Source: Acetobacteraceae bacterium
Lineage (GTDB): Bacteria > Pseudomonadota > Alphaproteobacteria > Acetobacterales > Acetobacteraceae
Assembly: GCA_020853405.1 (NCBI GenBank)
Contig: JADYYZ010000069.1
Span: forward strand, 1-9,107
Reading direction: 5' to 3'
Length of the DNA stretch: 9,107 nucleotides
Under the pieces are notes generated by a model. The model was not told the origin of the DNA. It made no database searches and worked only from the letters and a program-made list of their open reading frames with translations. Both the position numbers and the translations under genes were made by a program. This document shows, in pieces, positions 1-5,882 of the stretch; within the stretch, counting starts at the first letter, position 1, and every line of letters starts with the position of its first letter.

Positions 1-686
1 AGCGCCGCGATCGCGCTCTCGCCGCCCTCGATGCCGAAGCGCTTGGTGCCGACATATTTTTTCTGGCAGAACGTCTCGAAGCCCTCGGCGTGCGTCAGGT
101 CTTCCAGAATGGTGCGCTTGGCGCCGGCATCGAACGCGGAAAGCCACGGCGCGCCCTCGACCCGGCGCTGGATCCAGTCCTTCTGCTCGGGCGACTGGAT
201 GTGCATGAACTCGACGCCGATCGAGCCGCAATAGGTCTCGCGCAGGATCTTCACGATCTGGCGCAGGCTGGCACTCTCCAGCCCCAGCACGTGGTCGATG
301 AAGATCGGCCGGTCCATGTCCGCCTCGCCGAAGCCGTAGGTGGCGGGGTCGAGTTCCGCGTGCGGCGCGATCTCGGTGATGCCGAGCGGATCGAGCGTCG
401 CCTCCAGATGGCCGCGCACGCGATAGGCGCGGATCAGCATCAGCGCGCGGATGCTGTCGGTGGTGGCGGCCCGCACCGCGCCGGCGCTGGCAGCCGCCCC
501 CGCACCGGTGCCGGAAGCCGGCGGCGCCACCGGAAGCCCGCCATTGCCCAGCGCGCCGAACAGCCCGGCCCAGCCCGGCGCCACCGATTTCGGGTCCGCC
601 GACCAGGCATCATAAAGGCCGGCCAGGTGCAGGGCCTCGCCGCTGGAAAGGCCGTCGAGGAAGGTGTCGAGGTCGAGCGTTGGCAT
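1..686 (-). CDS. sucA: 2-oxoglutarate dehydrogenase E1 component, N-terminal part (3' end beyond the window)
   Basis: E1o is the thiamine-diphosphate-dependent decarboxylase of the 2-oxoglutarate dehydrogenase complex. It decarboxylates 2-oxoglutarate and passes the succinyl group to the lipoyl group of E2 (SucB). The frame is open from the ATG at 686 to the left edge, about 228 residues. It begins MPTLDLDTFLDGLSS and continues with the E1o-type N-terminal pattern LYDAWSADPKSV. Further on are TDSIRALMLIRAYRVRGHL (about 75-94), LDPLG, the block YCGSIGVEFMHI (about 151-162) and the FCQKKYVGTKRFGIEGGES stretch near the cut end; all are typical of this family. A GGGAA Shine-Dalgarno lies 8 nt before the ATG. 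An Ala/Gly-rich linker occupies about residues 49-72. The catalytic thiamine-binding half lies outside the window. The gene follows sucC-sucD in the same direction but after a 175-bp gap, so it may have its own promoter. sucB would be expected next, off the left edge. Confidence 0.95.
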   Translation of the reverse strand, partial: MPTLDLDTFLDGLSSGEALHLAGLYDAWSADPKSVAPGWAGLFGALGNGGLPVAPPASGTGAGAAASAGAVRAATTDSIRALMLIRAYRVRGHLEATLDPLGITEIAPHAELDPATYGFGEADMDRPIFIDHVLGLESASLRQIVKILRETYCGSIGVEFMHIQSPEQKDWIQRRVEGAPWLSAFDAGAKRTILEDLTHAEGFETFCQKKYVGTKRFGIEGGESAIAA

Positions 687-748
687 CGCGATGTTTCCCA
701 AAGCACGTCGCCCAGGCAAAGGCCGGGCTCTCGGTCGCAACCTGGCGG

Positions 749-778
749 ACTATACACATATCGGCGGATGCCAATTAA
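749..778 (-). promoter_or_regulatory. Candidate sigma70-type promoter for sucA
   Basis: On the minus strand, a TATAGT box (754-749, five of six matches to TATAAT) lies about 63 nt upstream of the sucA ATG. Two possible -35 elements precede it: TTAATT (778-773, spacer 18, weak match) and TTGGCA (774-769, five of six matches, but a short spacer of 14). This is the only AT-rich island in a very GC-rich gap, and the distance to the start suits a promoter. The assignment is by eye and has not been tested. Confidence 0.35.
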
Positions 779-806
779 CCGCGGCACCGGCCGGCACGCG
801 CCTGGC

Positions 807-858
807 GAGGCCGCCGCCAGAGGCCGCCGCCAGAGGCCGCCGCCCGAGGCCGCCCGCC
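807..858. repeat. 13-bp tandem repeat, four copies, in the sucD-sucA gap
   Basis: GAGGCCGCCGCCA occurs at 807-819 and again, identically, at 820-832. GAGGCCGCCGCCC follows at 833-845, and a degenerate fourth unit, GAGGCCGCCCGCC, lies at 846-858. The array ends 3 bp before the sucD stop codon (862-864), so it is non-coding. The unit length is not a multiple of three. No T-run follows it on either strand, so it does not look like an intrinsic terminator. Its origin is probably replication slippage in GC-rich sequence; a role is unknown. Confidence 0.8.
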
Positions 859-861
859 GCT

Positions 862-1737
862 TCAGCCCCGCAGCAGTTTCAGCATGGTGCGGCCAAGGCT
901 TGCCGGGCTGTCGGCCACCGCGATGCCGTTCTCGGCCATCGCCTGCATCTTGGCCTGGGCGGTATCCCGGCCCCCCGAGATCACCGCCCCGGCATGGCCC
1001 ATGCGCCGGCCGGGCGGGGCGGTGGCGCCGGCGATGAAGCCCACCGTCGGCTTGCGCTTCGGGTGCTTCGAGAGGAACTCGGCGGCGTCGATCTCGCTCT
1101 GGCCGCCGATCTCGCCGATCATGATCACCGCCTCGGTCTCGGGGTCGTGCATGAACAGGTCGAGCACCTCGACGAAGTCGAGTCCCTTCACCGGATCGCC
1201 GCCGATGCCGACGCAGGAGCTCTGGCCAAGCCCGGCCGCGGTGGTCTGGGCCACCGCCTCGTAGGTCAGCGTGCCGGACCGCGAGACGATGCCGATCCGC
1301 CCGCGACGGTGGATGTGGCCGGGCATGATGCCGATCTTGCAGGCATCGGGCGTGATCACGCCGGGGCAGTTGGGGCCGATCAGGCGCGAGGCGCTGCCCT
1401 CCAGCGCCCGCTTCACCCGCACCATGTCGAGCACCGGGATGCCTTCGGTGATGCAGACGATCAGCGCCACCCCGGCGTCGATCGCCTCCAGGATCGCATC
1501 CGCCGCGAAGGGGGGCGGCACATAGATGCCGCTGGCGGTGGCGCCGGTCGCTGCCACCGCCTCGGCGACGGTGTCGAACACCGGCAGGTTGAGGTGCGTG
1601 CCGCCGCCCTTGCCGGGGGTGACGCCGCCGACCACCCTGGTGCCATAGGCGATCGCCTGTTCGGAATGGAACGTTCCCTGCGCCCCGGTGAAGCCCTGGG
1701 TGATGACGCGGGTTTCGGCGTCGACCAGCACGGCCAT
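862..1737 (-). CDS. sucD: Succinyl-CoA synthetase (ADP/GDP-forming) subunit alpha
   Basis: The alpha subunit binds CoA and carries the phosphohistidine intermediate for the reversible conversion of succinyl-CoA to succinate with substrate-level phosphorylation in the TCA cycle. The 291 residues match the family length and align by eye with E. coli SucD along the whole chain. The N-terminal CoA-binding Rossmann domain shows GFTGAQGTFHSEQAI (15-29) and GGVTPGKGG (37-45). The middle has ITEGIP (96-101) and IGPNCPGVITP (120-130). The active-site stretch RRMGHAGAVISGG carries the phosphorylated histidine at position 248. The ATG at 1737 is preceded by an ideal AAGGAGG 9 nt upstream. Only one base separates the start from the sucC stop, which favours translational coupling and equal subunit synthesis. 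Malate thiokinase beta (MtkB) is a related alternative, but the TCA neighbours argue for SucD. Confidence 0.97.
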   Translation of the reverse strand: MAVLVDAETRVITQGFTGAQGTFHSEQAIAYGTRVVGGVTPGKGGGTHLNLPVFDTVAEAVAATGATASGIYVPPPFAADAILEAIDAGVALIVCITEGIPVLDMVRVKRALEGSASRLIGPNCPGVITPDACKIGIMPGHIHRRGRIGIVSRSGTLTYEAVAQTTAAGLGQSSCVGIGGDPVKGLDFVEVLDLFMHDPETEAVIMIGEIGGQSEIDAAEFLSKHPKRKPTVGFIAGATAPPGRRMGHAGAVISGGRDTAQAKMQAMAENGIAVADSPASLGRTMLKLLRG

Positions 1738-1738
1738 G

Positions 1739-2935
1739 TCAGGCGGCCTCCTTCACGGCGCGCACGATCTTCTCGGCCGCATCGGCCAGGTTGTCGGCAC
1801 TGACGATGGCAAGCCCCGATTTCGCCAGGATCTGCTTGCCGAGTTCGACATTGGTGCCTTCCAGCCGCACCACGAGGGGAACGTTCAGCGCCACTTCGCG
1901 CGCGGCCGCGACCACGCCCTCGGCGATCACGTCGCAGCGCATGATGCCGCCGAAGATGTTGACCAGGATGCCTTCGACATTGGGGTCGGAAAGGATGATC
2001 TTGAACGCCGCGGTCACCCGCTCCTTGGTGGCGCCGCCGCCGACATCGAGGAAGTTGGCCGGGCTCGCGCCGTAGAGCTTGATGATGTCCATGGTCGCCA
2101 TCGCAAGCCCGGCGCCGTTGACCATGCAGCCGATGGTGCCGTCGAGCGCGATGTAGTTGAGGTCGTACTTCGCCGCCTCCAGCTCCTTGGCGTCCTGTTC
2201 GCCCTCGTCCTTCAGCTGCACCACCTCGGGGTGGCGATAGAGCGCGTTGTCGTCGAACGAGACCTTGGCATCGAGCGCGACCACCTCGCCTTCCTCGGTC
2301 ACCACCAGCGGGTTGATCTCGATGATCGCGCAGTCGAGGCCGACGAAGGCGGCGTAGAGCGCCTCGATGAACCTGCCGAAGGTGCCGATCTGCCTGCCCG
2401 TGAGGCCAAGCCCGAACGCGAGCCGCCGCCCGTGGAAGCCGGAAATGCCGGTGGCGGGGTCGATCGCAGCGCGCAGGATTTTCTCGGGGTGGCGGGCGGC
2501 GACCTCCTCGATCTCCATGCCGCCCTCGGTGCTGGCGACGATCGTCACCCGCCCCCGGGCGCGATCGACCAGCAGCGAGAGATAGAGTTCGCGCGCGATC
2601 CGGCAGCCATCCTCGACATACACCCTGCGCACCTTGCGCCCGGCCGCGCCGGTCTGCTTGGTGACCAGCACCTTGCCGAGCATCGCCTCGGCGCTCGCGC
2701 GCACCTCGTCCAGGGTCCTGGCGACGCGCACGCCGCCCTTGCCCGAGGCATCGCCCTCGAAGCGCCCCTTGCCGCGGCCGCCGGCATGGATCTGCGCCTT
2801 CACCACCCGCACCGGGCCGGCGAGCGATTCGGCAACCTTCACCGCCTCGTCGGGGGTCCAGGCGACGCCGCCCTTCAGCACGGCGACGCCGTATTTCGCC
2901 AGCAGTTCCTTGGCCTGGTATTCGTGGATGTTCAT
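1739..2935 (-). CDS. sucC: Succinyl-CoA synthetase (ADP/GDP-forming) subunit beta
   Basis: The beta subunit binds nucleotide and succinate and pairs with SucD in succinyl-CoA synthetase. The 398 residues form an ATP-grasp domain followed by a C-terminal ligase domain. Visible landmarks are the opening MNIHEYQAKELLAKYG, the nucleotide-binding VKAQIHAGGRGK (45-56), ASTEGGMEIE (134-143), the Mg-binding EINPLVV (206-212, Asn208) with Asp222 in ALDAK, NGAGLAMATMD (273-283), FLDVGGGATKERV (295-307) and NIFGGIMRCD (326-335). Compared with E. coli SucC there is a short insertion after GGRGK (around residues 57-67), which is common in alphaproteobacterial and mitochondrial forms. An AGGGAG lies 12 nt before the ATG. 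It starts 34 bp after the AhpD-like gene and ends one base before sucD, consistent with one transcript. Confidence 0.97.
   Translation of the reverse strand: MNIHEYQAKELLAKYGVAVLKGGVAWTPDEAVKVAESLAGPVRVVKAQIHAGGRGKGRFEGDASGKGGVRVARTLDEVRASAEAMLGKVLVTKQTGAAGRKVRRVYVEDGCRIARELYLSLLVDRARGRVTIVASTEGGMEIEEVAARHPEKILRAAIDPATGISGFHGRRLAFGLGLTGRQIGTFGRFIEALYAAFVGLDCAIIEINPLVVTEEGEVVALDAKVSFDDNALYRHPEVVQLKDEGEQDAKELEAAKYDLNYIALDGTIGCMVNGAGLAMATMDIIKLYGASPANFLDVGGGATKERVTAAFKIILSDPNVEGILVNIFGGIMRCDVIAEGVVAAAREVALNVPLVVRLEGTNVELGKQILAKSGLAIVSADNLADAAEKIVRAVKEAA
1747..1753 (-). promoter_or_regulatory. sucD Shine-Dalgarno inside the sucC coding sequence
   Basis: AAGGAGG on the minus strand encodes part of the last codons of sucC (Lys-Glu-Ala-Ala-stop). 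It lies 9 nt before the sucD ATG at 1737. It fixes the sucD start and implies that ribosomes finishing sucC are well placed to start sucD. Confidence 0.75.
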
Positions 2936-2969
2936 CGTGCGGCTCTGCTCCCTGGCCGGTCGGCGGCCG

Positions 2970-3434
2970 TTATGCCTCTGCCTCGGGCGGGGCGATGCGA
3001 TAGGCGACCATCAGCCGGTTCCAGGCATTGATGACCAGGATCTTGGCGACCAGCGCAGCCAGTGCCGCCTCGCCGAACTCCTGGCGCGCCGCGGCATAGA
3101 GGGGCTCGGCGAGGCCGTGCGCGGGATCGAGCCGGGTCAGCGCCTCGGCCAGCTCGAGCGCGGTGCGCTCGCGGTCGCTGAACAGGCCGGATTCGCGCCA
3201 GACCGCGACCTGCGTGAGCTTCCCCGCCGCCACCCCGTGCCGCTGCGCCCGGTTCGCGTGCAGCTGCAGGCAATAGGCGCAGCCGTTCATCTGCGAGGCG
3301 CGGATATCGACCAGTTCCAAGAGGCCGGCATCGAGATCGGGATGGTGGCTCGCGCGACCGAGCGCGCCGAGGCCGTCCACGGCCTCGGGGATCAGGCCGC
3401 GCAGCGCGGCATATCCGGCGCGGGCGGCAGGCAC
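2970..3434 (-). CDS. AhpD-like / carboxymuconolactone decarboxylase family protein with CxxC active site
   Basis: This is a small (154-residue) protein of the AhpD-like alkylhydroperoxidase, or carboxymuconolactone decarboxylase (CMD), family. These are all-helical cytoplasmic proteins that often reduce peroxides through a redox CxxC. The core stretch is LLELVDIRASQMNGCAYC, followed by LQLHANRA. Cys52, Cys55 and His59 form CxxCxxxH, and Glu40 sits 12 residues before the first cysteine, matching the Glu-Cys-Cys-His spacing known for M. tuberculosis AhpD. Its second histidine is replaced here by Tyr54. The C-terminal part, ILVINAWNRLMVAYR, is typical of the family. I chose GTG at 3434: it lies 5 nt after the mdh stop and has GGTGGG 9 nt upstream. 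The frame stays open further upstream but only as an Arg-rich shadow of mdh. The true substrate and reductant are unknown. It sits between mdh and sucC on the same strand, an unusual place for this family. Confidence 0.88.
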   Translation of the reverse strand: MPAARAGYAALRGLIPEAVDGLGALGRASHHPDLDAGLLELVDIRASQMNGCAYCLQLHANRAQRHGVAAGKLTQVAVWRESGLFSDRERTALELAEALTRLDPAHGLAEPLYAAARQEFGEAALAALVAKILVINAWNRLMVAYRIAPPEAEA

Positions 3435-3439
3435 CTCGT

Positions 3440-4393
3440 TCAGCCCACCAGTTTCCTCGCTGCCTCGATCAGGTCGCGCACCGCGCCGCAGCTCTTGTCG
3501 AAGGCCGCCTTCTCGTCCGCGCCGAGCGCGATCTCGATCACGCGCTCGACGCCGCCGGCACCGATCACCACCGGCACGCCGACGTAAAGATCCCTGACGC
3601 CGTACTGGCCGGTCAGCCAGGCGGCGCACGGCAGCACGCGCTTCTTGTCCTTGAGGTAGCTCTCGGCCATCGCGATGGCGCTGGAGGCCGGCGCGTAATA
3701 GGCGCTGCCGCGTTCCAGCAGCTTCACGATCTCGGCGCCGCCGTCACGGGTGCGCTGCACGATCGCCTCGATCTTCGCCGCGGTGCTCCAGCCCATCCCG
3801 ACCAGGTCGGGAACCGGGATGCCGGCGACCGTGGAATAGCGCACCAGCGGCACCATGGTGTCGCCATGGCCGCCCAGCACGAAGGCCGTGACATCCTCGA
3901 CCGAGACGGCGAATTCCTGCGCGAGGAATGTCCGGAGCCGTGCCGAATCGAGCACGCCCGCCATGCCGACCACCTTGTTGTGCGGCAGCCCGGACTTCTC
4001 GCGCAGGACATAGACCATGGCATCGAGCGGGTTGGTGATGCAGATCACGAAGGCGTCCGGGCAGTGCGCCCGGATGCCGGCGCCGACCTCGGCCATCACC
4101 TTGGCGTTGGTGGCGATCAGGTCGTCGCGGCTCATGCCGGGCTTGCGCGGGATGCCGGCGGTGACGATCACCACCGACGCACCGGCGATCGCGGCGTAGT
4201 CGCCGCTGCCCGCGACCACGGCATCGAACCCCTCGACCGGGCCCGACTGCGTGATGTCGAGCGCCTTGCCGGCCGCCATGTTGGGGAACACGTCGAACAT
4301 CACGACATCGCCGAGCTCCTTCAGCCCGACCAGGTGGGCGAGCGTGCCGCCGATGTTGCCTGCGCCGATCAGCGCGATCTTGGAACGGGCCAT
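3440..4393 (-). CDS. mdh: Malate dehydrogenase (NAD-dependent, LDH-like type)
   Basis: The enzyme oxidises malate to oxaloacetate with NAD+ in the TCA cycle. The 317 residues start at the ATG at 4393, which has GGGAAG 9 nt upstream. Upstream in-frame codons to about 4606 only add a low-complexity Ala/Arg-rich stretch and are rejected. The Rossmann fold opens ALIGAGNIGG (GxGxxG at 10-15), and Asp34 in MFDV is the NAD-binding acid. IPRKPGMSRDDL carries Arg83 (the malate-selecting position, a Gln in lactate dehydrogenases) and Arg89. ITNP gives Asn121, MAGVLDSAR gives Asp149 and Arg152, and the catalytic His176 is in LGGHGD. The type is the LDH-like tetrameric or dimeric form usual in alphaproteobacteria, not the E. 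coli type. It is the first gene of the minus-strand TCA block and is probably transcribed from the 4394-4592 gap. Confidence 0.97.
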   Translation of the reverse strand: MARSKIALIGAGNIGGTLAHLVGLKELGDVVMFDVFPNMAAGKALDITQSGPVEGFDAVVAGSGDYAAIAGASVVIVTAGIPRKPGMSRDDLIATNAKVMAEVGAGIRAHCPDAFVICITNPLDAMVYVLREKSGLPHNKVVGMAGVLDSARLRTFLAQEFAVSVEDVTAFVLGGHGDTMVPLVRYSTVAGIPVPDLVGMGWSTAAKIEAIVQRTRDGGAEIVKLLERGSAYYAPASSAIAMAESYLKDKKRVLPCAAWLTGQYGVRDLYVGVPVVIGAGGVERVIEIALGADEKAAFDKSCGAVRDLIEAARKLVG

Positions 4394-4472
4394 GCGTGTG
4401 TGCTTCCCGGAACTGGGGCGGGGCAGAGGCCGGCCGCCGGTGGCAGAACGAACGCGGGCGGGATTAGCCGGA

Positions 4473-4489
4473 TTGCGGCACTGCCGCAA
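4473..4489. repeat. Perfect 17-bp palindrome, candidate operator
   Basis: TTGCGGCA-C-TGCCGCAA has eight-base arms around a single central base, placed 80 bp upstream of mdh and 103 bp upstream of ampG. It could bind a dimeric regulator. In RNA it would form a 7-bp stem with a 3-base loop. No T-run follows, so a terminator is unlikely. The regulator cannot be named from the sequence. Confidence 0.5.
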
Positions 4490-4515
4490 GGCAGGGCAGC
4501 CTCCTCGGCCCTGCC
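4490..4515. repeat. Inverted repeat directly next to the palindrome
   Basis: GGCAGGGC at 4490-4497 is the exact reverse complement of GCCCTGCC at 4508-4515, with a 10-base loop between. It begins at the base after the 4473-4489 palindrome, so the two form a tandem hairpin pair. No T-tract follows on either strand. Confidence 0.5.
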
Positions 4516-4592
4516 ACGGCTGGGCGCTCCGTGCGATCCAGGGCGCGGCAGCTGCTTGACCCGGCGCGGCGGCGCCCGCGAGGTTGGCCCGG

Positions 4593-5882
4593 ATGACGCC
4601 ACGCACCGCCGCCCGCTTCGCCGCTGCCTTCCGGGCCTATGCCGATCGCCGCATCGTGGTCATGCTGGGGCTTGGGTTCTCGGCCGGCAGCCCGCTGCCG
4701 CTCACCGGCTTCACGCTGCGCCAGTGGTTCTCGGAAAGCGAGGTCAGCCTGGGCGCGATCGGGCTGACCTCGCTGATCGGGCTTGCCTACACGCTGAAAT
4801 TCCTGTGGTCGCCGGCGCTCGACCGCATCAGCCCGCCGCTTCGCCTGGGCAGGCGGCGCGGCTGGCTGATACCGATCCAGCTCGGGCTTGCGGGCGCGAT
4901 CGCGGCGATGGCCTTCACCGACCCGTCCCTCGATCCGGGCAGCGTGGTGGCGGCGGGCGTGCTGGTGGCGTTCCTGTCGGCCAGCCAGGACATCGTGATC
5001 GACGCGCTCCGGATCGAGATGATGCCGCCCGAACAGCAGGGTGCCGGCCTTGCCGCCTATATCTGGGGCTATCGGCTGGCGCTGCTGGCCAGCGGCGCCG
5101 GCGCCCTGTTCGTGGTCGAGGGGTTCGGCTGGCGGGCCGCCTATCTCGGCGCCGCCGCGCTGCCGCTGGTCGGCGTACTGGCGAGCCTGTTCGCGCACGA
5201 AGGCCCAGCCCCGCCACCGCCTCCCGCCGGCGTGCTGGCAGCACTGTCGCACAGCGTGATCGGGCCGTTCCGCGATTTCATGCGAAGGCGCGGCTGGCTG
5301 CTGATCCTCTCCTTCGTCGCGCTGTTCCGGCTGGGCGAGGCGCTGGCAGGCGTGATGACCGCGCCGTTCTACCGCTCGATCGGCTTCTCGCGCACCGAGG
5401 TCGCTGCCGTCTCGGGCGTGTTCGGGCTGTTCGCGACGCTGGGCGGGGCGGCCCTCGGCGGTGCATTGGTCGCGGCCCTCGGGATGGGAAGAAGCCTCGT
5501 GATCACCGGCCTCGGGCAGATGCTGTCGAACCTGATGTACGTGGCGCTGGCCCGCGCCGGCCACCAGGTCGGCGTGCTGTACTGGCAGGTCGGCATCGAG
5601 AACTTCACCGATGGCCTCGCCGATGCCGCCTTCGTCGCCTACCTCTCCTCGCTCACCAGCATCGCGTTCACCGCCACGCAATATGCGCTGCTGTCCTCGC
5701 TGGCGGCACTGCCGCTGCGCACGCTGGGCGCCACCGGGGGCTTCCTGGCCGAGGCGCTGGGCTGGCAGCGATTCTTCCTGCTGACCACGGCGGCCGCCCT
5801 GCCGGCGCTCAGCATGATGCTGGTGCTGCTGCGGCGCTACCCGCCGCCGGGCGCCGCGCCCTTCGCCCCGGGCGACGGCTGA
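4593..5882 (+). CDS. ampG: AmpG-family muropeptide MFS permease
   Basis: AmpG transporters are inner-membrane major facilitator proteins that import GlcNAc-1,6-anhydroMurNAc and its peptides for peptidoglycan recycling. The 429 residues contain many hydrophobic segments, consistent with about 12 membrane helices. Family marks in order are LGFSAGSPLPLTGFTL (26-42), SLIGLAYTLKFLWSPALDR (60-78), the basic loop LGRRRGW (85-91), ASQDIVIDALRIEMM (130-144), GYRLALLASGAGAL (159-172), PFYRSIGF (258-265), IENFTDGLADAAFVAYLSSL (335-354) and FTATQYALLSSLAA (359-372). E. coli AmpG is longer (about 490 residues, extra helices); shorter forms are usual outside enterics. I chose ATG 4593 because GAGG lies 9 nt upstream; TTG 4584 abuts that site. 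No ampR or beta-lactamase gene is next to it. The 3' end overlaps the DUF1194 gene. Confidence 0.92.
   Translation: MTPRTAARFAAAFRAYADRRIVVMLGLGFSAGSPLPLTGFTLRQWFSESEVSLGAIGLTSLIGLAYTLKFLWSPALDRISPPLRLGRRRGWLIPIQLGLAGAIAAMAFTDPSLDPGSVVAAGVLVAFLSASQDIVIDALRIEMMPPEQQGAGLAAYIWGYRLALLASGAGALFVVEGFGWRAAYLGAAALPLVGVLASLFAHEGPAPPPPPAGVLAALSHSVIGPFRDFMRRRGWLLILSFVALFRLGEALAGVMTAPFYRSIGFSRTEVAAVSGVFGLFATLGGAALGGALVAALGMGRSLVITGLGQMLSNLMYVALARAGHQVGVLYWQVGIENFTDGLADAAFVAYLSSLTSIAFTATQYALLSSLAALPLRTLGATGGFLAEALGWQRFFLLTTAAALPALSMMLVLLRRYPPPGAAPFAPGDG

Larger units (their letters stand above)
4394..4592. promoter_or_regulatory. Divergent intergenic region between mdh and ampG
   Basis: This 199-bp gap lies between two genes that start in opposite directions, so promoters for both are expected here. 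For mdh, a weak pair on the minus strand can be drawn: TTGCGG about 90 nt upstream of the ATG, with TAATCC after a 17-nt spacer. For ampG, the only -35-like hexamer is TTGACC at 4556-4561, but no good -10 follows. The centre holds two contiguous inverted repeats, listed separately. I see no small gene here. Confidence 0.5.

Noticed and set aside
787..794. CCGGCCGG palindrome in the sucD-sucA gap as a terminator
   Set aside because: Only an 8-bp self-complementary core with mismatched flanks and no T-run; expected by chance in sequence this GC-rich.
664..1803. A 379-codon plus-strand open frame antisense to sucD
   Set aside because: Its composition is that of the complement of a GC3-rich gene; sucD on the other strand is unmistakable. 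The same applies to 90-1037 and to 1688-3031 opposite sucC.
3435..3629. An N-terminal extension of the AhpD-like protein inside mdh
   Set aside because: The extra residues are Arg-rich and complementary in phase to the mdh 3' end; the family normally begins near the GTG at 3434, just after the mdh stop.
4556..4584. TTGACC as the -35 of an ampG promoter
   Set aside because: The matching -10 position reads GC-rich bases next to the Shine-Dalgarno, too close to the start codon to be convincing.
4394..4606. An N-terminal extension of mdh up to an upstream in-frame start
   Set aside because: It would add a low-complexity Ala/Arg/Pro stretch before the conserved MARSKIALIGAGNIGG, crosses the palindromes and the ampG start, and the ATG at 4393 has its own Shine-Dalgarno.
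4464..5681. A 405-codon minus-strand open frame opposite ampG
   Set aside because: It is rich in Arg, Gln, Glu and His, has no recognisable domain, and lies fully opposite a clear AmpG permease.
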